From the NCBI RefSeq assembly GCF_019904135.1, contig NZ_JAIOGQ010000005.1, forward strand, positions 62,001-126,000: 64,000 nucleotides of DNA. Reading direction: 5' to 3'. The notes beneath the pieces were generated by a model. It was given only the letters and a program-made list of their open reading frames with translations, did no database searches and was not told the origin of the DNA. The stretch's first letter is position 1. Every line of letters begins with the position of its first letter. Position numbers and translations under genes: made by a program. Below are positions 17,086 to 25,393 of the stretch, piece after piece. This stretch comes from Paenibacillus caui. Its GTDB lineage: Bacteria; Bacillota; Bacilli; Paenibacillales; Paenibacillaceae.

Positions 17086-18498
17086 ATGCAGAACCAATCA
17101 TTGACGCCAAGACAGATCGTTGCCGAATTGGATAAATATATCGTCGGTCAGAAGCAGGCTAAGAAATCCGTCGCTGTCGCGCTTCGCAACCGGTATCGCC
17201 GCAGCCGGCTCAGCGATGAAGTCAGGGATGAAATCGTGCCCAAAAATATCCTGATGATCGGCCCTACAGGCGTCGGCAAAACGGAAATTGCCAGAAGGCT
17301 GGCCAAGCTCGTAGGGGCGCCCTTTGTCAAAGTGGAAGCGACCAAATTTACCGAAGTCGGCTATGTAGGCCGGGATGTGGAGTCCATGGTTCGTGATTTA
17401 ATTGAAACCTCAATCCGCATCGTGAAAGAGGAGCGTACGGAAAAGGTTAAAGACAAAGCGGAAGAGCTTGCCAATGAACGGCTTGTTCACATTCTTGTTC
17501 CATCCGAGTCCAAAGCTAAAGCACAGCGCAATCCGTTTGAATTTATTTTTGGAACGAATAATAACGCCTCCCAGGACAACACCGCCAAAGAGGCCGCTGA
17601 GGAGCAGGATGCCGGGCTGGCTGAGCGACGTCGCCAGGTTCGGTTCAAGCTGCTTTCCGGCGGTCTGGAAGAGGATATGGTCGAGATTGAAGTGGAGGAC
17701 AATACGCCGACCATGCTGGATATGTTGTCCGGACAAGGGGGCGACCAGCTTGGCATGAATATGCAGGAAATGCTGGGCAGCTTTATGCCAAAGCGGACAA
17801 AGAAACGAAAGCTTCCGATCAAGGAAGCCCGTAAGGTGCTCACCCAGGAGGAAGCGAATAAGCTGATCGATCAGGAGGACCTCATCCAGGAGGCGGTCAG
17901 CCGTGCGGAGCAGGCCGGGATTATATTTATTGATGAAATTGACAAGGTAGCCAGCAAGGGACAGGGCTCAGGTCCCGATGTTTCCAGGGAAGGCGTTCAA
18001 AGGGACATTCTTCCTATTGTCGAAGGATCGACGGTTATGACGAAGTATGGACCCGTGAAAACGGATTTTATTTTGTTTATCGCCGCTGGAGCCTTCCACA
18101 TCGCCAAGCCATCCGATCTGATTCCCGAGCTTCAGGGCAGATTTCCGATTCGAGTTGAACTGAGCAGCCTAACTCTTGACGATTTTGTGTCAATTTTAAC
18201 GGAGCCGCAAAACGCGCTTACCAAGCAATATTCCGAGCTGCTTGCAACCGAGAATATCCGGGTAGAATTTTCACCCGACGCGATCCGGGAAATTGCCAGC
18301 ATCGCGGCTTCGGTTAATGCAAACAATGAGAATATCGGAGCCCGCAGGCTGCATACCATATTGGAGAAGCTGCTCGAGGACCTCTCCTTTGAAGCCCCAG
18401 AGCTTAACCTTGAGCAGTTTGTCATCACGCCGCAATATGTCAAAGAGAAGCTCGGAGACATTGCAGAAGACCGTGATCTTAGTCAATATATTCTGTGA
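17086..18498 (+). CDS. hslU: HslU (ClpY) ATPase subunit of the HslUV protease
   Basis: This AAA+ unfoldase feeds substrates to HslV. It has 470 residues from the ATG at 17086, which has AGGAGGGA five bases upstream; a start at 17005 would add 27 residues not typical of the family. Walker A GPTGVGKT is at residues 59-66, the sensor-like block [15 protein letters not shown] follows, and Walker B is in [11 protein letters not shown]. The I domain (about 110-235) carries inserted charged stretches. The C-terminus ends LSQYIL, the hydrophobic tail that docks into HslV. In B. subtilis codY comes next; here a strong terminator ends the unit and no codY is present. Confidence 0.97.
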   Translation: MQNQSLTPRQIVAELDKYIVGQKQAKKSVAVALRNRYRRSRLSDEVRDEIVPKNILMIGPTGVGKTEIARRLAKLVGAPFVKVEATKFTEVGYVGRDVESMVRDLIETSIRIVKEERTEKVKDKAEELANERLVHILVPSESKAKAQRNPFEFIFGTNNNASQDNTAKEAAEEQDAGLAERRRQVRFKLLSGGLEEDMVEIEVEDNTPTMLDMLSGQGGDQLGMNMQEMLGSFMPKRTKKRKLPIKEARKVLTQEEANKLIDQEDLIQEAVSRAEQAGIIFIDEIDKVASKGQGSGPDVSREGVQRDILPIVEGSTVMTKYGPVKTDFILFIAAGAFHIAKPSDLIPELQGRFPIRVELSSLTLDDFVSILTEPQNALTKQYSELLATENIRVEFSPDAIREIASIAASVNANNENIGARRLHTILEKLLEDLSFEAPELNLEQFVITPQYVKEKLGDIAEDRDLSQYIL

Positions 18499-18538
18499 GT
18501 CTCTAAGCCAATAGTCACAGAAATCCACAAAAATCAAA

Positions 18539-18590
18539 GATACCGACCAACGTCCTACGGTACTCCGGACGTTAGTCGGTATCTTTTTTT
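18539..18590 (+). terminator. strong intrinsic terminator after hslU
   Basis: A 17-base arm (18539-18555, starting GATACCGACC) pairs with 18567-18583 (GGACGTTAGTCGGTATC) with one mismatch across an 11-base loop, followed by seven T at 18584-18590. It lies 41 bases after the hslU stop, isolates the fla/che operon from upstream transcription, and has the look of a complete rho-independent terminator. Confidence 0.92.
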
Positions 18591-18679
18591 GACAGCGTTC
18601 GCAGCCTAAAAATGTCGATTTATAGCGCTTTTTTAGTCACTTTCCCGAAATTAATGTTAGAAAGTACAAAAAAATACCA

Positions 18680-18694
18680 TTTTTTCAGAAAAGA
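18680..18694 (+). promoter_or_regulatory. CodY-box-like palindrome upstream of flgB
   Basis: TTTTTTCAGAAAAGA matches the CodY box AATTTTCWGAAAATT at 11 of 15 positions, with the central TTTTCAGAAAA fully matched. In B. subtilis CodY represses the fla/che promoter in rich conditions. It sits about 150 bases upstream of the sigma-H-type promoter. In AT-rich DNA such a match can arise by chance. Confidence 0.35.
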
Positions 18695-18750
18695 TAGTCC
18701 TTTTTTCTTATTGTATTATATTACAAACTCTACGAAACTTAGGTTATGCG

Positions 18751-18758
18751 ATGTCGAA
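18751..18758 (+). promoter_or_regulatory. Spo0A-box-like site (ATGTCGAA)
   Basis: It contains the exact TGTCGAA core of the Spo0A box TTGTCGAA and differs only at the first base. It lies about 67 bases upstream of the -35 element of the sigma-H-type promoter, a position from which phosphorylated Spo0A often activates or represses in B. subtilis. Confidence 0.45.
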
Positions 18759-18805
18759 GAATTTTTTTCCATAATAGGACGTAAGAAATAAACTTCTGAA
18801 ACCTA

Positions 18806-18833
18806 TTGTCGAGAAAAAGAGGAATTTATCGAA
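18806..18833 (+). promoter_or_regulatory. pair of Spo0A-box-like sites flanking the -35 element
   Basis: TTGTCGAG at 18806-18813 and TTATCGAA at 18826-18833 each match TTGTCGAA at seven of eight positions. They are in the same orientation, with starts 20 bases apart, about two helical turns. The first abuts the sigma-H-type -35 element and the second lies in the promoter spacer. A bound regulator at the second would be expected to block polymerase. Confidence 0.45.
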
Positions 18834-18846
18834 AAATGTAGAATAT
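18818..18846 (+). promoter_or_regulatory. sigma-H-type promoter of the fla/che operon
   Basis: AGAGGAATT at 18818-18826 fits the -35 consensus RNAGGAWWW at every position, and GTAGAATAT at 18838-18846 fits the -10 consensus RNNGAATWW at every position, with an 11-base spacer (the family allows 11-12). Transcription would start near 18853, about 40 bases before the flgB ATG, leaving a short leader with the ribosome site. Sigma-H drives early stationary-phase and sporulation genes. In B. subtilis the fla/che operon is known to use sigma-A and sigma-D promoters, so this assignment is an inference from sequence. Confidence 0.6.
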
Positions 18847-18893
18847 CTCAAAAGTACCTAATCAAGTTAGGGATTTAGGAGGAGAGTGAAGGG

Positions 18894-19304
18894 ATGCAGT
18901 TACTAAACGGAACCAGTTTTGACCGACTGCAAAATGCGATTCAGGCAGCAGATTTACGGCAGGATGTGATTGCTAACAATGTTGCCAATGTGGATACACC
19001 TAAGTTTAAAAGGTCCGAAGTCTCATTTGAATCGTTGCTTCAGAACGAGATGAAGGGCGGAACGAACCAACTGGTTGGCTTTCGTACAGACCCCAGACAC
19101 TTTGTGATCGGACCAAGCTCCAATGTACCTACAGCGAAAGTAGCTACCGATGAGACTACAGCGATGAACAATAATTTAAACAATGTGGACATAGATCGTG
19201 AGATGTCTTTACTTGCTGAAAATCAGCTGAGGTACAATTCCTACATAGAGCAACTTAACTATCAGATCAAAATGATGCGGACAGCAGTAGGAGGGAATGT
19301 CTGA
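18894..19304 (+). CDS. flgB: flagellar proximal rod protein FlgB
   Basis: FlgB is one of the rod subunits joining the MS ring to the hook. It is exported through the flagellar gate. The protein has 136 residues. The N-terminal rod/hook signature appears as LRQDVIANNVANVDTPKFKR, and the C-terminal helix includes VDIDREMSLLAENQLRYNSY. The ATG is preceded by AGGAGGAGA. It is the first gene of the fla/che operon, two bases before flgC. Confidence 0.97.
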   Translation: MQLLNGTSFDRLQNAIQAADLRQDVIANNVANVDTPKFKRSEVSFESLLQNEMKGGTNQLVGFRTDPRHFVIGPSSNVPTAKVATDETTAMNNNLNNVDIDREMSLLAENQLRYNSYIEQLNYQIKMMRTAVGGNV

Positions 19305-19306
19305 TT

Positions 19307-19759
19307 ATGAAAATCAGCAACAGCTTTGATATTAGTTCTTCGGCTCTAACCGCGCAACGCTTACGCATGGATGTTATTTCTTCTAACATTGCTAACGCAG
19401 AGACGAGCAGAGCTTCAGTTGTAGACGGAAAGGCTGTTCCATACCGTCGCAAAATGGTAGTTCTTTCGTCCCAGCAGAACAGCTTTGACCATGCATTGAA
19501 CAGGGCGATGGGGGGACAGAAAACTCCGGGACAAGGGGTTAAGGTTACAGCGATCGAGGGTGATCCATCGGCTTTTAAGCCGGTTTACAATCCGACGCAT
19601 CCGGATGCTGACAGCCAAGGTTATGTTTATATGCCTAATGTTGACATCGTGAAAGAGATGGTTGACATGATTTCAGCATCTCGTTCCTATGAGGCAAACG
19701 TAACGGCGTTGAATGCATCCAAAGCGATGGTTACAAAAGCGCTGCAAATTGGCAAATAA
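19307..19759 (+). CDS. flgC: flagellar rod protein FlgC
   Basis: FlgC is another proximal rod subunit. The 150-residue protein has the axial-protein N-terminus LTAQRLRMDVISSNIANAET and the C-terminal signature NVDIVKEMVDMISASRSYEANV, both of which form the coiled-coil-like ends of rod and hook proteins. The start follows the flgB stop after two bases, with GGAGGGA inside the end of flgB acting as the ribosome site. Confidence 0.98.
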   Translation: MKISNSFDISSSALTAQRLRMDVISSNIANAETSRASVVDGKAVPYRRKMVVLSSQQNSFDHALNRAMGGQKTPGQGVKVTAIEGDPSAFKPVYNPTHPDADSQGYVYMPNVDIVKEMVDMISASRSYEANVTALNASKAMVTKALQIGK

Positions 19760-19785
19760 ACAATACAGAAAGGGAGTGCTTAATC

Positions 19786-20100
19786 ATGTTCCAAAATGCG
19801 ACTAATTCGGTCATTCAGTCGCTTAATCTCATTCAGCCGCAAACTGCATCTGCAGCTGTTGAAAAGACGCCTTCGGAAGCCGTTAAAGAATTTGGATCCT
19901 TTTTAAAAGACGCCATTGACGGAGTTTCCGCACAGGAACAAAATGTTCAAACCCTGAATAACCAGTTTATGCTAGGCCAAGCGAATATTGATCAGGTCAT
20001 GATTGGATCGGAACAGGCTTTGCTGAGTTTGCAGCTTACTTCCCAAGTTCGTAACAAAGTAATCGAAGCCTATCAGGAGATAATGCGAACCCAAATGTAA
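19786..20100 (+). CDS. fliE: flagellar hook-basal body protein FliE
   Basis: FliE links the MS ring protein FliF to the rod and is the first substrate of the export gate. The protein has 104 residues. The family C-terminus is clear: DQVMIGSEQALLSLQLTSQV followed by RNKVIEAYQEIMRTQM. AAAGGGAGTG precedes the ATG. Confidence 0.97.
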   Translation: MFQNATNSVIQSLNLIQPQTASAAVEKTPSEAVKEFGSFLKDAIDGVSAQEQNVQTLNNQFMLGQANIDQVMIGSEQALLSLQLTSQVRNKVIEAYQEIMRTQM

Positions 20101-20139
20101 CTTGTAACAGTAAAGCAAAGTTTCGGATGAGGTGACAAT

Positions 20140-21726
20140 GTGAATGAGAGAATCGCCCAGTATAGGGAAAAAGTAGTTCAATACTGGAATAATTTCAGCA
20201 AAAAACAAAAAACGCTATTTATTTCAACGGTCGGCATCATCTTGCTGGCAATCATTCTTCTGACGATACAGTTTTCCAAGACTGACTATGAAGTAGCCTT
20301 CACAGGGCTTGATTCTACAGATGCCGCAGGAATCATGACCTACCTGGACAGCAACGGTACTCCTTACAAGCTGAGCAGCGATGGTGCAAGCATCTCTGTT
20401 CCAAGTACCGATGCCGCCCGCGTCAAGGTGGATATCGGCTCTCAAGGCATGCTGCAGAGCGGTTCAATCGGTTTTGACAAAGCGTTCGGATCCAGCTCGT
20501 CCGTAATCGGCATGACGGATCAAGAATTTAATGTGAAATACAAGAGCGCGCTGAACGGCGAAGTTGAACAGCTGCTTGAAAGAATGAACGGCGTACAGAA
20601 TGCGAAGGTACTTATCAATCTTCCTGCACAAAATGTATTCGCAAGCAGCGAAGAGCAGGAGAGGGCATCTGCTTCCGTAGTCCTAGATTTTAAACCGGGC
20701 TTTCGTCCTACACAAGATAATATCGACGGATATTTCAATTTAGTAAAGACCGCGATTCCAAATCTTCCGATTGAGAACATTACGGTCAGCAGCGAAGAAA
20801 ACGAATTGCTGCCATCCGGCAAGGGCGGTACATCAGGCAGCCTGACCGGGGCCGTTCAGGAAAATCTGAATCTGCAAAAGAAATTCGAGAGCGACGTAAA
20901 GCAGAGCGTCCAGCAATTTTTAAGCAAATTGACCGGTCCCGACAAAATTGATGTATTGGTTGCTTCCAAACTGAACTTCGATCAGGTCAGATCTAATGAA
21001 AAATTAGTGACTCCCGTAGATGAAGAGAACATGAAAGGGATCGAAATCAGTGCGCAAAAGGTTCAAAACACGTATTCGGGAACAGCAAACCCGGATGGAG
21101 GGATTGCAGGTACTGGTCAAGGAGATGTTCCAGGATATCCATCCTCGTCTTCAGGCGGAGGTTCAACCTCGGAAGAAAACTCTTCTACGATCAACTACGA
21201 GGTCAATCATATTACAAGAGATATCGTCTCCAGTCCTTACGTTGTAAAAGATTTAACCATAAATGTACTTCTTGAACCACCAACGGGACAAAATTCTTTG
21301 GATCAGCCGACACAGGACGCGATAGCCAAAATTTTGAAAAATATCGTTGCTTCATATCTGGCTGATTCCGGTGTTACTTATACAGACGCTCAACTGGCCC
21401 AAAAAGTTTCGGTACTCTCGCAAACATTTCAAAGTGGTGATCAACCGGCGCCAAAAACCGGCCTGTCCAGCATGTGGTTATGGGGTATTGGAGCGGTTGC
21501 CTTGCTCGCGGTCGGGACGGCAGGATTCCTTATTTACAGGAACCGCAAACGGGCGAAGGAAGAGGAAGAAGAAGATCTTCCGCTGCCGGTCGCTACAGAA
21601 TTTCCGTCCGTTACTTTAGAGAGTGTTACGAATGAGAACCAGGTAAGGAAACAACTTGAGACCCTCGCCAAGAAAAAACCGGACGAATTCGTCAACCTGC
21701 TCCGTACTTGGCTTGCTGAAGAATAG
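20140..21726 (+). CDS. fliF: flagellar MS-ring protein FliF
   Basis: FliF builds the membrane ring on which the motor and export apparatus assemble. The protein has 528 residues from a GTG at 20140, with GATGAGGTG upstream. One membrane segment lies near the N-terminus (about 25-45) and another near 445-465 (WLWGIGAVALLAVGTAGFLI), with the ring-building motifs between them (for example FNVKYKSALNGEVEQLLERM and VLINLPAQNVF). A Gly/Ser-rich loop at about 320-350 is poorly conserved in the family. The C-terminal tail ending FVNLLRTWLAEE is the FliG-binding part. Confidence 0.98.
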   Translation: MNERIAQYREKVVQYWNNFSKKQKTLFISTVGIILLAIILLTIQFSKTDYEVAFTGLDSTDAAGIMTYLDSNGTPYKLSSDGASISVPSTDAARVKVDIGSQGMLQSGSIGFDKAFGSSSSVIGMTDQEFNVKYKSALNGEVEQLLERMNGVQNAKVLINLPAQNVFASSEEQERASASVVLDFKPGFRPTQDNIDGYFNLVKTAIPNLPIENITVSSEENELLPSGKGGTSGSLTGAVQENLNLQKKFESDVKQSVQQFLSKLTGPDKIDVLVASKLNFDQVRSNEKLVTPVDEENMKGIEISAQKVQNTYSGTANPDGGIAGTGQGDVPGYPSSSSGGGSTSEENSSTINYEVNHITRDIVSSPYVVKDLTINVLLEPPTGQNSLDQPTQDAIAKILKNIVASYLADSGVTYTDAQLAQKVSVLSQTFQSGDQPAPKTGLSSMWLWGIGAVALLAVGTAGFLIYRNRKRAKEEEEEDLPLPVATEFPSVTLESVTNENQVRKQLETLAKKKPDEFVNLLRTWLAEE

Positions 21727-21740
21727 AGGTGATTTTTCAA

Positions 21741-22757
21741 TTGTCCAAATTAAGCACTCAAGGATTGACCGGAAGGCAAAAAGCGGCCATCCTGCTGATT
21801 ACGCTCGGGCCGGAGGTTTCAGCCCAAATTTTCAAGCATTTGCGCGATGATGAAATTGAACAGCTGACACTGGAGATTGCAAATGTCCGCAAGGTGGACA
21901 GCGCTGAAAAAGAATCGGTTATGGCTGAATTTCATCAAATTTGTCTGGCGCAGGAATATATTTCGCAGGGCGGCATCACCTATGCGAAAGAAATCCTTGA
22001 GAAGGCGCTCGGAGAGCAGAAGGCGCTCGATATTATCAACCGCCTGACGGCAACGCTTCAGGTTCGGCCGTTCGATTTTGCCAGAAAAGCGGATCCTAAT
22101 CAAATTCTTAACTTTATTCAAAATGAAAATGCCCAGACGATTGCCTTGGTTCTGTCTTACCTGCAATTTGAACAGTCTTCTACCATTCTTTCATCGCTGC
22201 CGCAGGAAAAACAGGCTGAGGTGGCACGAAGAATCGCCGTTATGGACAGCACGTCTCCTGAGGTCATCTCCCAGGTTGAACGGGTGCTGGAGCAAAAACT
22301 GTCTTCAACGGTGACGCAGGATTATTCAACTGCCGGAGGGATCGAATCCATTGTACAGATTTTGAATGGAGTCGACCGCGGGACAGAAAGAACGATTCTG
22401 GATTCGCTCGAAATCCAGGATCCCGAGCTTGCCGAAGAGATCAAGAAACGGATGTTTGTATTCGAGGATATCGTCAACGTGGACAATCGCTCCATTCAGC
22501 GGATCATCCGCGATATCGAAAATGCCGATTTGCAACTCGCGCTCAAAGTGGCCAGCGACGAAGTCCGCGAAGCGATTTTCCGAAATATGTCCAAACGCAT
22601 GTCGGAGTCCTTCAAGGAAGAAATGGAATACATGGGGCCTGTGCGGCTGCGTGATGTTGAAGAAGCTCAAACCCGCATCGTAGCGACGATTCGAAGACTT
22701 GAAGAAGCCGGAGAAATCATCATAGCCCGCGGCGGAGGAGATGACATCATTGTCTAA
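21741..22757 (+). CDS. fliG: flagellar motor switch protein FliG
   Basis: FliG is the rotor protein that meets the stator and sets torque and direction. I chose the TTG at 21741, eight bases after GAGGTG, giving 338 residues, the same as B. subtilis FliG; a GTG at 21729 lies within that ribosome site. N-terminal LTGRQKAAILLITLGPEVSA binds FliF. The middle domain holds the EHPQ-like patch region, and the C-terminal torque helix appears as RAIQRIIRDIENADL-like (here RSIQRIIRDIENADL) with the charged residues typical of stator contact. The end overlaps fliH. Confidence 0.97.
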   Translation: MSKLSTQGLTGRQKAAILLITLGPEVSAQIFKHLRDDEIEQLTLEIANVRKVDSAEKESVMAEFHQICLAQEYISQGGITYAKEILEKALGEQKALDIINRLTATLQVRPFDFARKADPNQILNFIQNENAQTIALVLSYLQFEQSSTILSSLPQEKQAEVARRIAVMDSTSPEVISQVERVLEQKLSSTVTQDYSTAGGIESIVQILNGVDRGTERTILDSLEIQDPELAEEIKKRMFVFEDIVNVDNRSIQRIIRDIENADLQLALKVASDEVREAIFRNMSKRMSESFKEEMEYMGPVRLRDVEEAQTRIVATIRRLEEAGEIIIARGGGDDIIV

Positions 22758-23598
22758 TTTGATTAAAGCTACCCAATATGTTCCCGTGGATAACTTGAAG
22801 CAATTGGACCTCGCCAAGCATTATGAAGCTATACCGGAAGTTTCAGCGGATTATGGCGAATCGGACCATGATTCTTTCAGTCAGCGCCGGATTGATGAAG
22901 CGGAACAGACAAGAAAGGAAATACTCGCGGATGCCAAAGAATTTGCCGAACGGCAGGTCCGCGAGGCTGCGGAAGAAGCGCATCAATTGCTGGATGAAGC
23001 CAAACAGCAAATTGACTCCTGGTGGCAGGAAAAAAGGGAACAGGATGAACAACTGATCGAAGCTTCCAAAGCGGAAGGCTTTCATCAGGGTTATGAAGAG
23101 GGAAAGCTCCAGGCGGAACACGATCTCAAGGAACGGATTGACCGGATGATGGCCGAAGCCCAGTCCGTGCTCACCGCAGCCCAGCGCAGCAAAGAGCAGA
23201 TTATTCAGGAAGCGGAGCCGTTCTTGGTAGCTTTAAGCTGTGAAATTGCCCAGAAAATTATCGATCATCAGCTGACGCTTGAACCGGAATTCGCTGTCGA
23301 ACTGATTAAACGGAATCTCTCCCGCAAGAGCGAGCAGGGAACGTTGACGCTGTGCGTATCTCCCGCCCATTTCGCTTTTGTTCAGGCGGCGAAAGAAGAG
23401 CTTGCTCTGGTGATTGATTCCCAGGCGGAGCTGCTGATCATTCCGGATTCCAGCGTGAAAGATCGGGGCTGCGTCATCCGTTCAGCCTTCGGCAGCGTGG
23501 ATGCAAGAATTGATACGCAGCTGACCGAAATCAAAAAAGAACTGCTGCGCATTTCGCAGCACGCTGAGGAGCGGGGACCAGATGATGATGAAGCTTAA
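22750..23598 (+). CDS. fliH: flagellar assembly protein FliH
   Basis: FliH binds and regulates the export ATPase FliI at the base of the gate. The protein is about 282 residues from the TTG at 22750, ten bases after GGAGGAG; the ATG at 22741 touches that site directly and is less likely. The gene overlaps the end of fliG by eight bases. A long charged coiled coil (about 45-145) includes REAAEEAHQLLDEAKQQID. The C-terminal FliH domain contains EPFLVALSCEIAQKIIDHQL and GCVIRSAFGSVDARIDTQL. It overlaps fliI by 17 bases. Confidence 0.95.
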   Translation: MSNLIKATQYVPVDNLKQLDLAKHYEAIPEVSADYGESDHDSFSQRRIDEAEQTRKEILADAKEFAERQVREAAEEAHQLLDEAKQQIDSWWQEKREQDEQLIEASKAEGFHQGYEEGKLQAEHDLKERIDRMMAEAQSVLTAAQRSKEQIIQEAEPFLVALSCEIAQKIIDHQLTLEPEFAVELIKRNLSRKSEQGTLTLCVSPAHFAFVQAAKEELALVIDSQAELLIIPDSSVKDRGCVIRSAFGSVDARIDTQLTEIKKELLRISQHAEERGPDDDEA

Positions 23599-24904
23599 CC
23601 TGGACAGTTACCTCGAGCATTTGAGGGAAATGGACCCGGTTCGAGTCAACGGTAAAGTGACCCAGGTCATAGGCCTCATGGTGGAATCAGAAGGACCGGA
23701 TGCGAGCATCGGCGATGTCTGCGAAATTTATCCGAGCAAGTCGTCTGTTCCGCTTAAAGCGGAGGTTGTGGGCTTCAGGGATAACAAGGTGCTGCTTATG
23801 CCGCTGGGGGAACTTCATTCCATCGGGCCAGGCTGCGATGTGGTCGGAACAGGTAAGCCGCTAACGGTTCAGGTAGGTTCCGAATTACTCGGCAAAGTGC
23901 TCGATGGACTGGGTCAGCCGCTGGACGGTTCGCTGCTTCCATCGCGAATAGGGCAGTTCTCAACCTTTAGCAAGCCAAACAATCCGTTGGCCAGACCCCG
24001 GGTTAAAGAGCCGATCAGCATCGGTGTCAGAGCGATTGACGGACTGCTGACCATTGGCAAGGGACAGCGCGTTGGCATATTCGCCGGATCAGGTGTCGGA
24101 AAGAGTACGCTCATGGGCATGATCGCCCGGAATACTTCAGCTGACGTCAATGTCATTGCGCTAGTCGGAGAACGCGGACGTGAGGTGCTTGATTTCATAG
24201 AGCGGGACCTTGGACCCGAGGGACTGGCAAGATCAGTGGTGGTTGTCGCCACTTCCGACCAGCCGGCCCTGATCCGGATGAAAGGCGCGCTGATTGCCAC
24301 GACGATTGCGGAATTTTTCCGGGATCGCGGCATGAATGTCATGCTGATGATGGATTCGGTCACCCGCTATGCCATGGCGCTGCGCGAGGTGGGGCTGGCC
24401 GTAGGAGAACCGCCGGCCATGCGCGGCTACACGCCTTCAGTGTTTGCGGCGCTTCCGAAACTGCTGGAACGCGCAGGGACGGGGAAGACGGGATCCATCA
24501 CCGCGTTTTATACGGTTCTCGTCGATGGCGACGACATGAACGAACCGATAGCGGATGCGGTCAGGGGGATCCTGGACGGACATATTGTGCTGAACCGGAA
24601 TATAGCGAACAAGGGACATTTTCCGGCCATTGATGTGCTTGCCAGTATCAGCCGGGTGATGAAGGATATTGCGCCCGAGGAGCAAATAGAGGCAGCGGAA
24701 AATCTGAAACGATTGCTGTCTGTGTATAAAGAATCGGAAGACTTGATCAATATCGGCGCTTACCAAGCGGGCTCAAACGCCCAGATTGATGAAGCGATTG
24801 AAGCGATCGACGGGATTTGGAGCTATACGAAACAAAAGGTGGATGAAAAGGTTACGCTTGCGGAAGCCATAGAGCGTTTAATTTCAGAGTTTGCAGGGGG
24901 ATGA
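23582..24904 (+). CDS. fliI: flagellum-specific export ATPase FliI
   Basis: FliI is the hexameric ATPase, related to F1-ATPase beta, that energises and orders flagellar export. The protein has 440 residues. Walker A is GSGVGKST near residues 169-176. VIALVGERGREVLDF, the Walker B region MNVMLMMDSVTRYAMA, and GEPPAMRGYTPSVFAALPKL are all intact. Three consecutive ATGs (23582, 23585, 23588) are possible starts, with GAGGAGCGGGA upstream. The gene overlaps fliH. Confidence 0.98.
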   Translation: MMMKLNLDSYLEHLREMDPVRVNGKVTQVIGLMVESEGPDASIGDVCEIYPSKSSVPLKAEVVGFRDNKVLLMPLGELHSIGPGCDVVGTGKPLTVQVGSELLGKVLDGLGQPLDGSLLPSRIGQFSTFSKPNNPLARPRVKEPISIGVRAIDGLLTIGKGQRVGIFAGSGVGKSTLMGMIARNTSADVNVIALVGERGREVLDFIERDLGPEGLARSVVVVATSDQPALIRMKGALIATTIAEFFRDRGMNVMLMMDSVTRYAMALREVGLAVGEPPAMRGYTPSVFAALPKLLERAGTGKTGSITAFYTVLVDGDDMNEPIADAVRGILDGHIVLNRNIANKGHFPAIDVLASISRVMKDIAPEEQIEAAENLKRLLSVYKESEDLINIGAYQAGSNAQIDEAIEAIDGIWSYTKQKVDEKVTLAEAIERLISEFAGG

Positions 24905-24911
24905 CTGAAGG

Positions 24912-25355
24912 ATGAAATTTAATTATGCCTTTCAAAAAGTGGTCGACTTGAAAACAAATGAGAAAACGCAGGCGGAATGGCTTCTCTCGGCGGCGATTGG
25001 CGCACTTCAGGCGGAGCAAAGAACCCTGGAGCAGCTTTTGGAGGACAAGCGGAAGCTGGCTGTGGCCATGCTGGAGGAAGCGAAGAAGAAAGCATCCCTG
25101 CTGAAGCTGCAGGCTCTGCAGCAATACGCGGATCATCTGGAACGCTGCATCGCCGATAAGTCCAATGATGTCAATCGCGCGGAGCAAAATGTGGAAAAGA
25201 AAAAAGTCCAGCTAAGCACCAGAGTGCAGGACGAGAAAGTATGGCTGAAGGCAAAAGACAAGGCATGGGATGCCTTCCGCCATCAGATGCTTCTCCGGGA
25301 GCAAAGCGAGCTTGACGAAATGGCGACGGTCCGTTTTGCCATGAGAGCAAGGTAG
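24912..25355 (+). CDS. fliJ: flagellar export protein FliJ
   Basis: FliJ is a small coiled-coil protein that fits into the FliI hexamer like the gamma subunit of F1-ATPase and links it to FlhA. The 147-residue protein is almost wholly predicted coiled coil with many Gln, Glu and Lys, opening MKFNYAFQKVVDLKTNEK, which is the family start. It lies seven bases after fliI. Sequence conservation in this family is low, so position in the operon is strong support. Confidence 0.92.
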   Translation: MKFNYAFQKVVDLKTNEKTQAEWLLSAAIGALQAEQRTLEQLLEDKRKLAVAMLEEAKKKASLLKLQALQQYADHLERCIADKSNDVNRAEQNVEKKKVQLSTRVQDEKVWLKAKDKAWDAFRHQMLLREQSELDEMATVRFAMRAR

Positions 25356-25393
25356 GCATTGTCCCGAACGTTTGGAGAAGGAGGGTTTGAAAA

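Larger units (their letters stand above)
18591..18893 (+). promoter_or_regulatory. control region of the fla/che operon (gene-free)
   Basis: This AT-rich 303-base stretch, together with the terminator before it, makes up the only gap over 300 bases in the window. It has no plausible open reading frame. It holds a sigma-H-type promoter (18818-18846), Spo0A-box-like sequences (18612-18619, 18751-18758, 18806-18813, 18826-18833), a CodY-box-like palindrome (18680-18694) and the flgB ribosome site TTAGGAGGAGA. I could not find a convincing sigma-A promoter: TATTAT at 18714-18719 lacks a -35 partner. A sigma-D box (TAAA, then GCCGATAA at 15 bases) was not found, nor was a c-di-GMP riboswitch. Confidence 0.7.

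Noticed and set aside
18591-18893. Possible c-di-GMP riboswitch or sigma-D promoter before flgB
   Set aside because: I saw neither the conserved GEMM core nor the TAAA/GCCGATAA pair with 15-base spacing.
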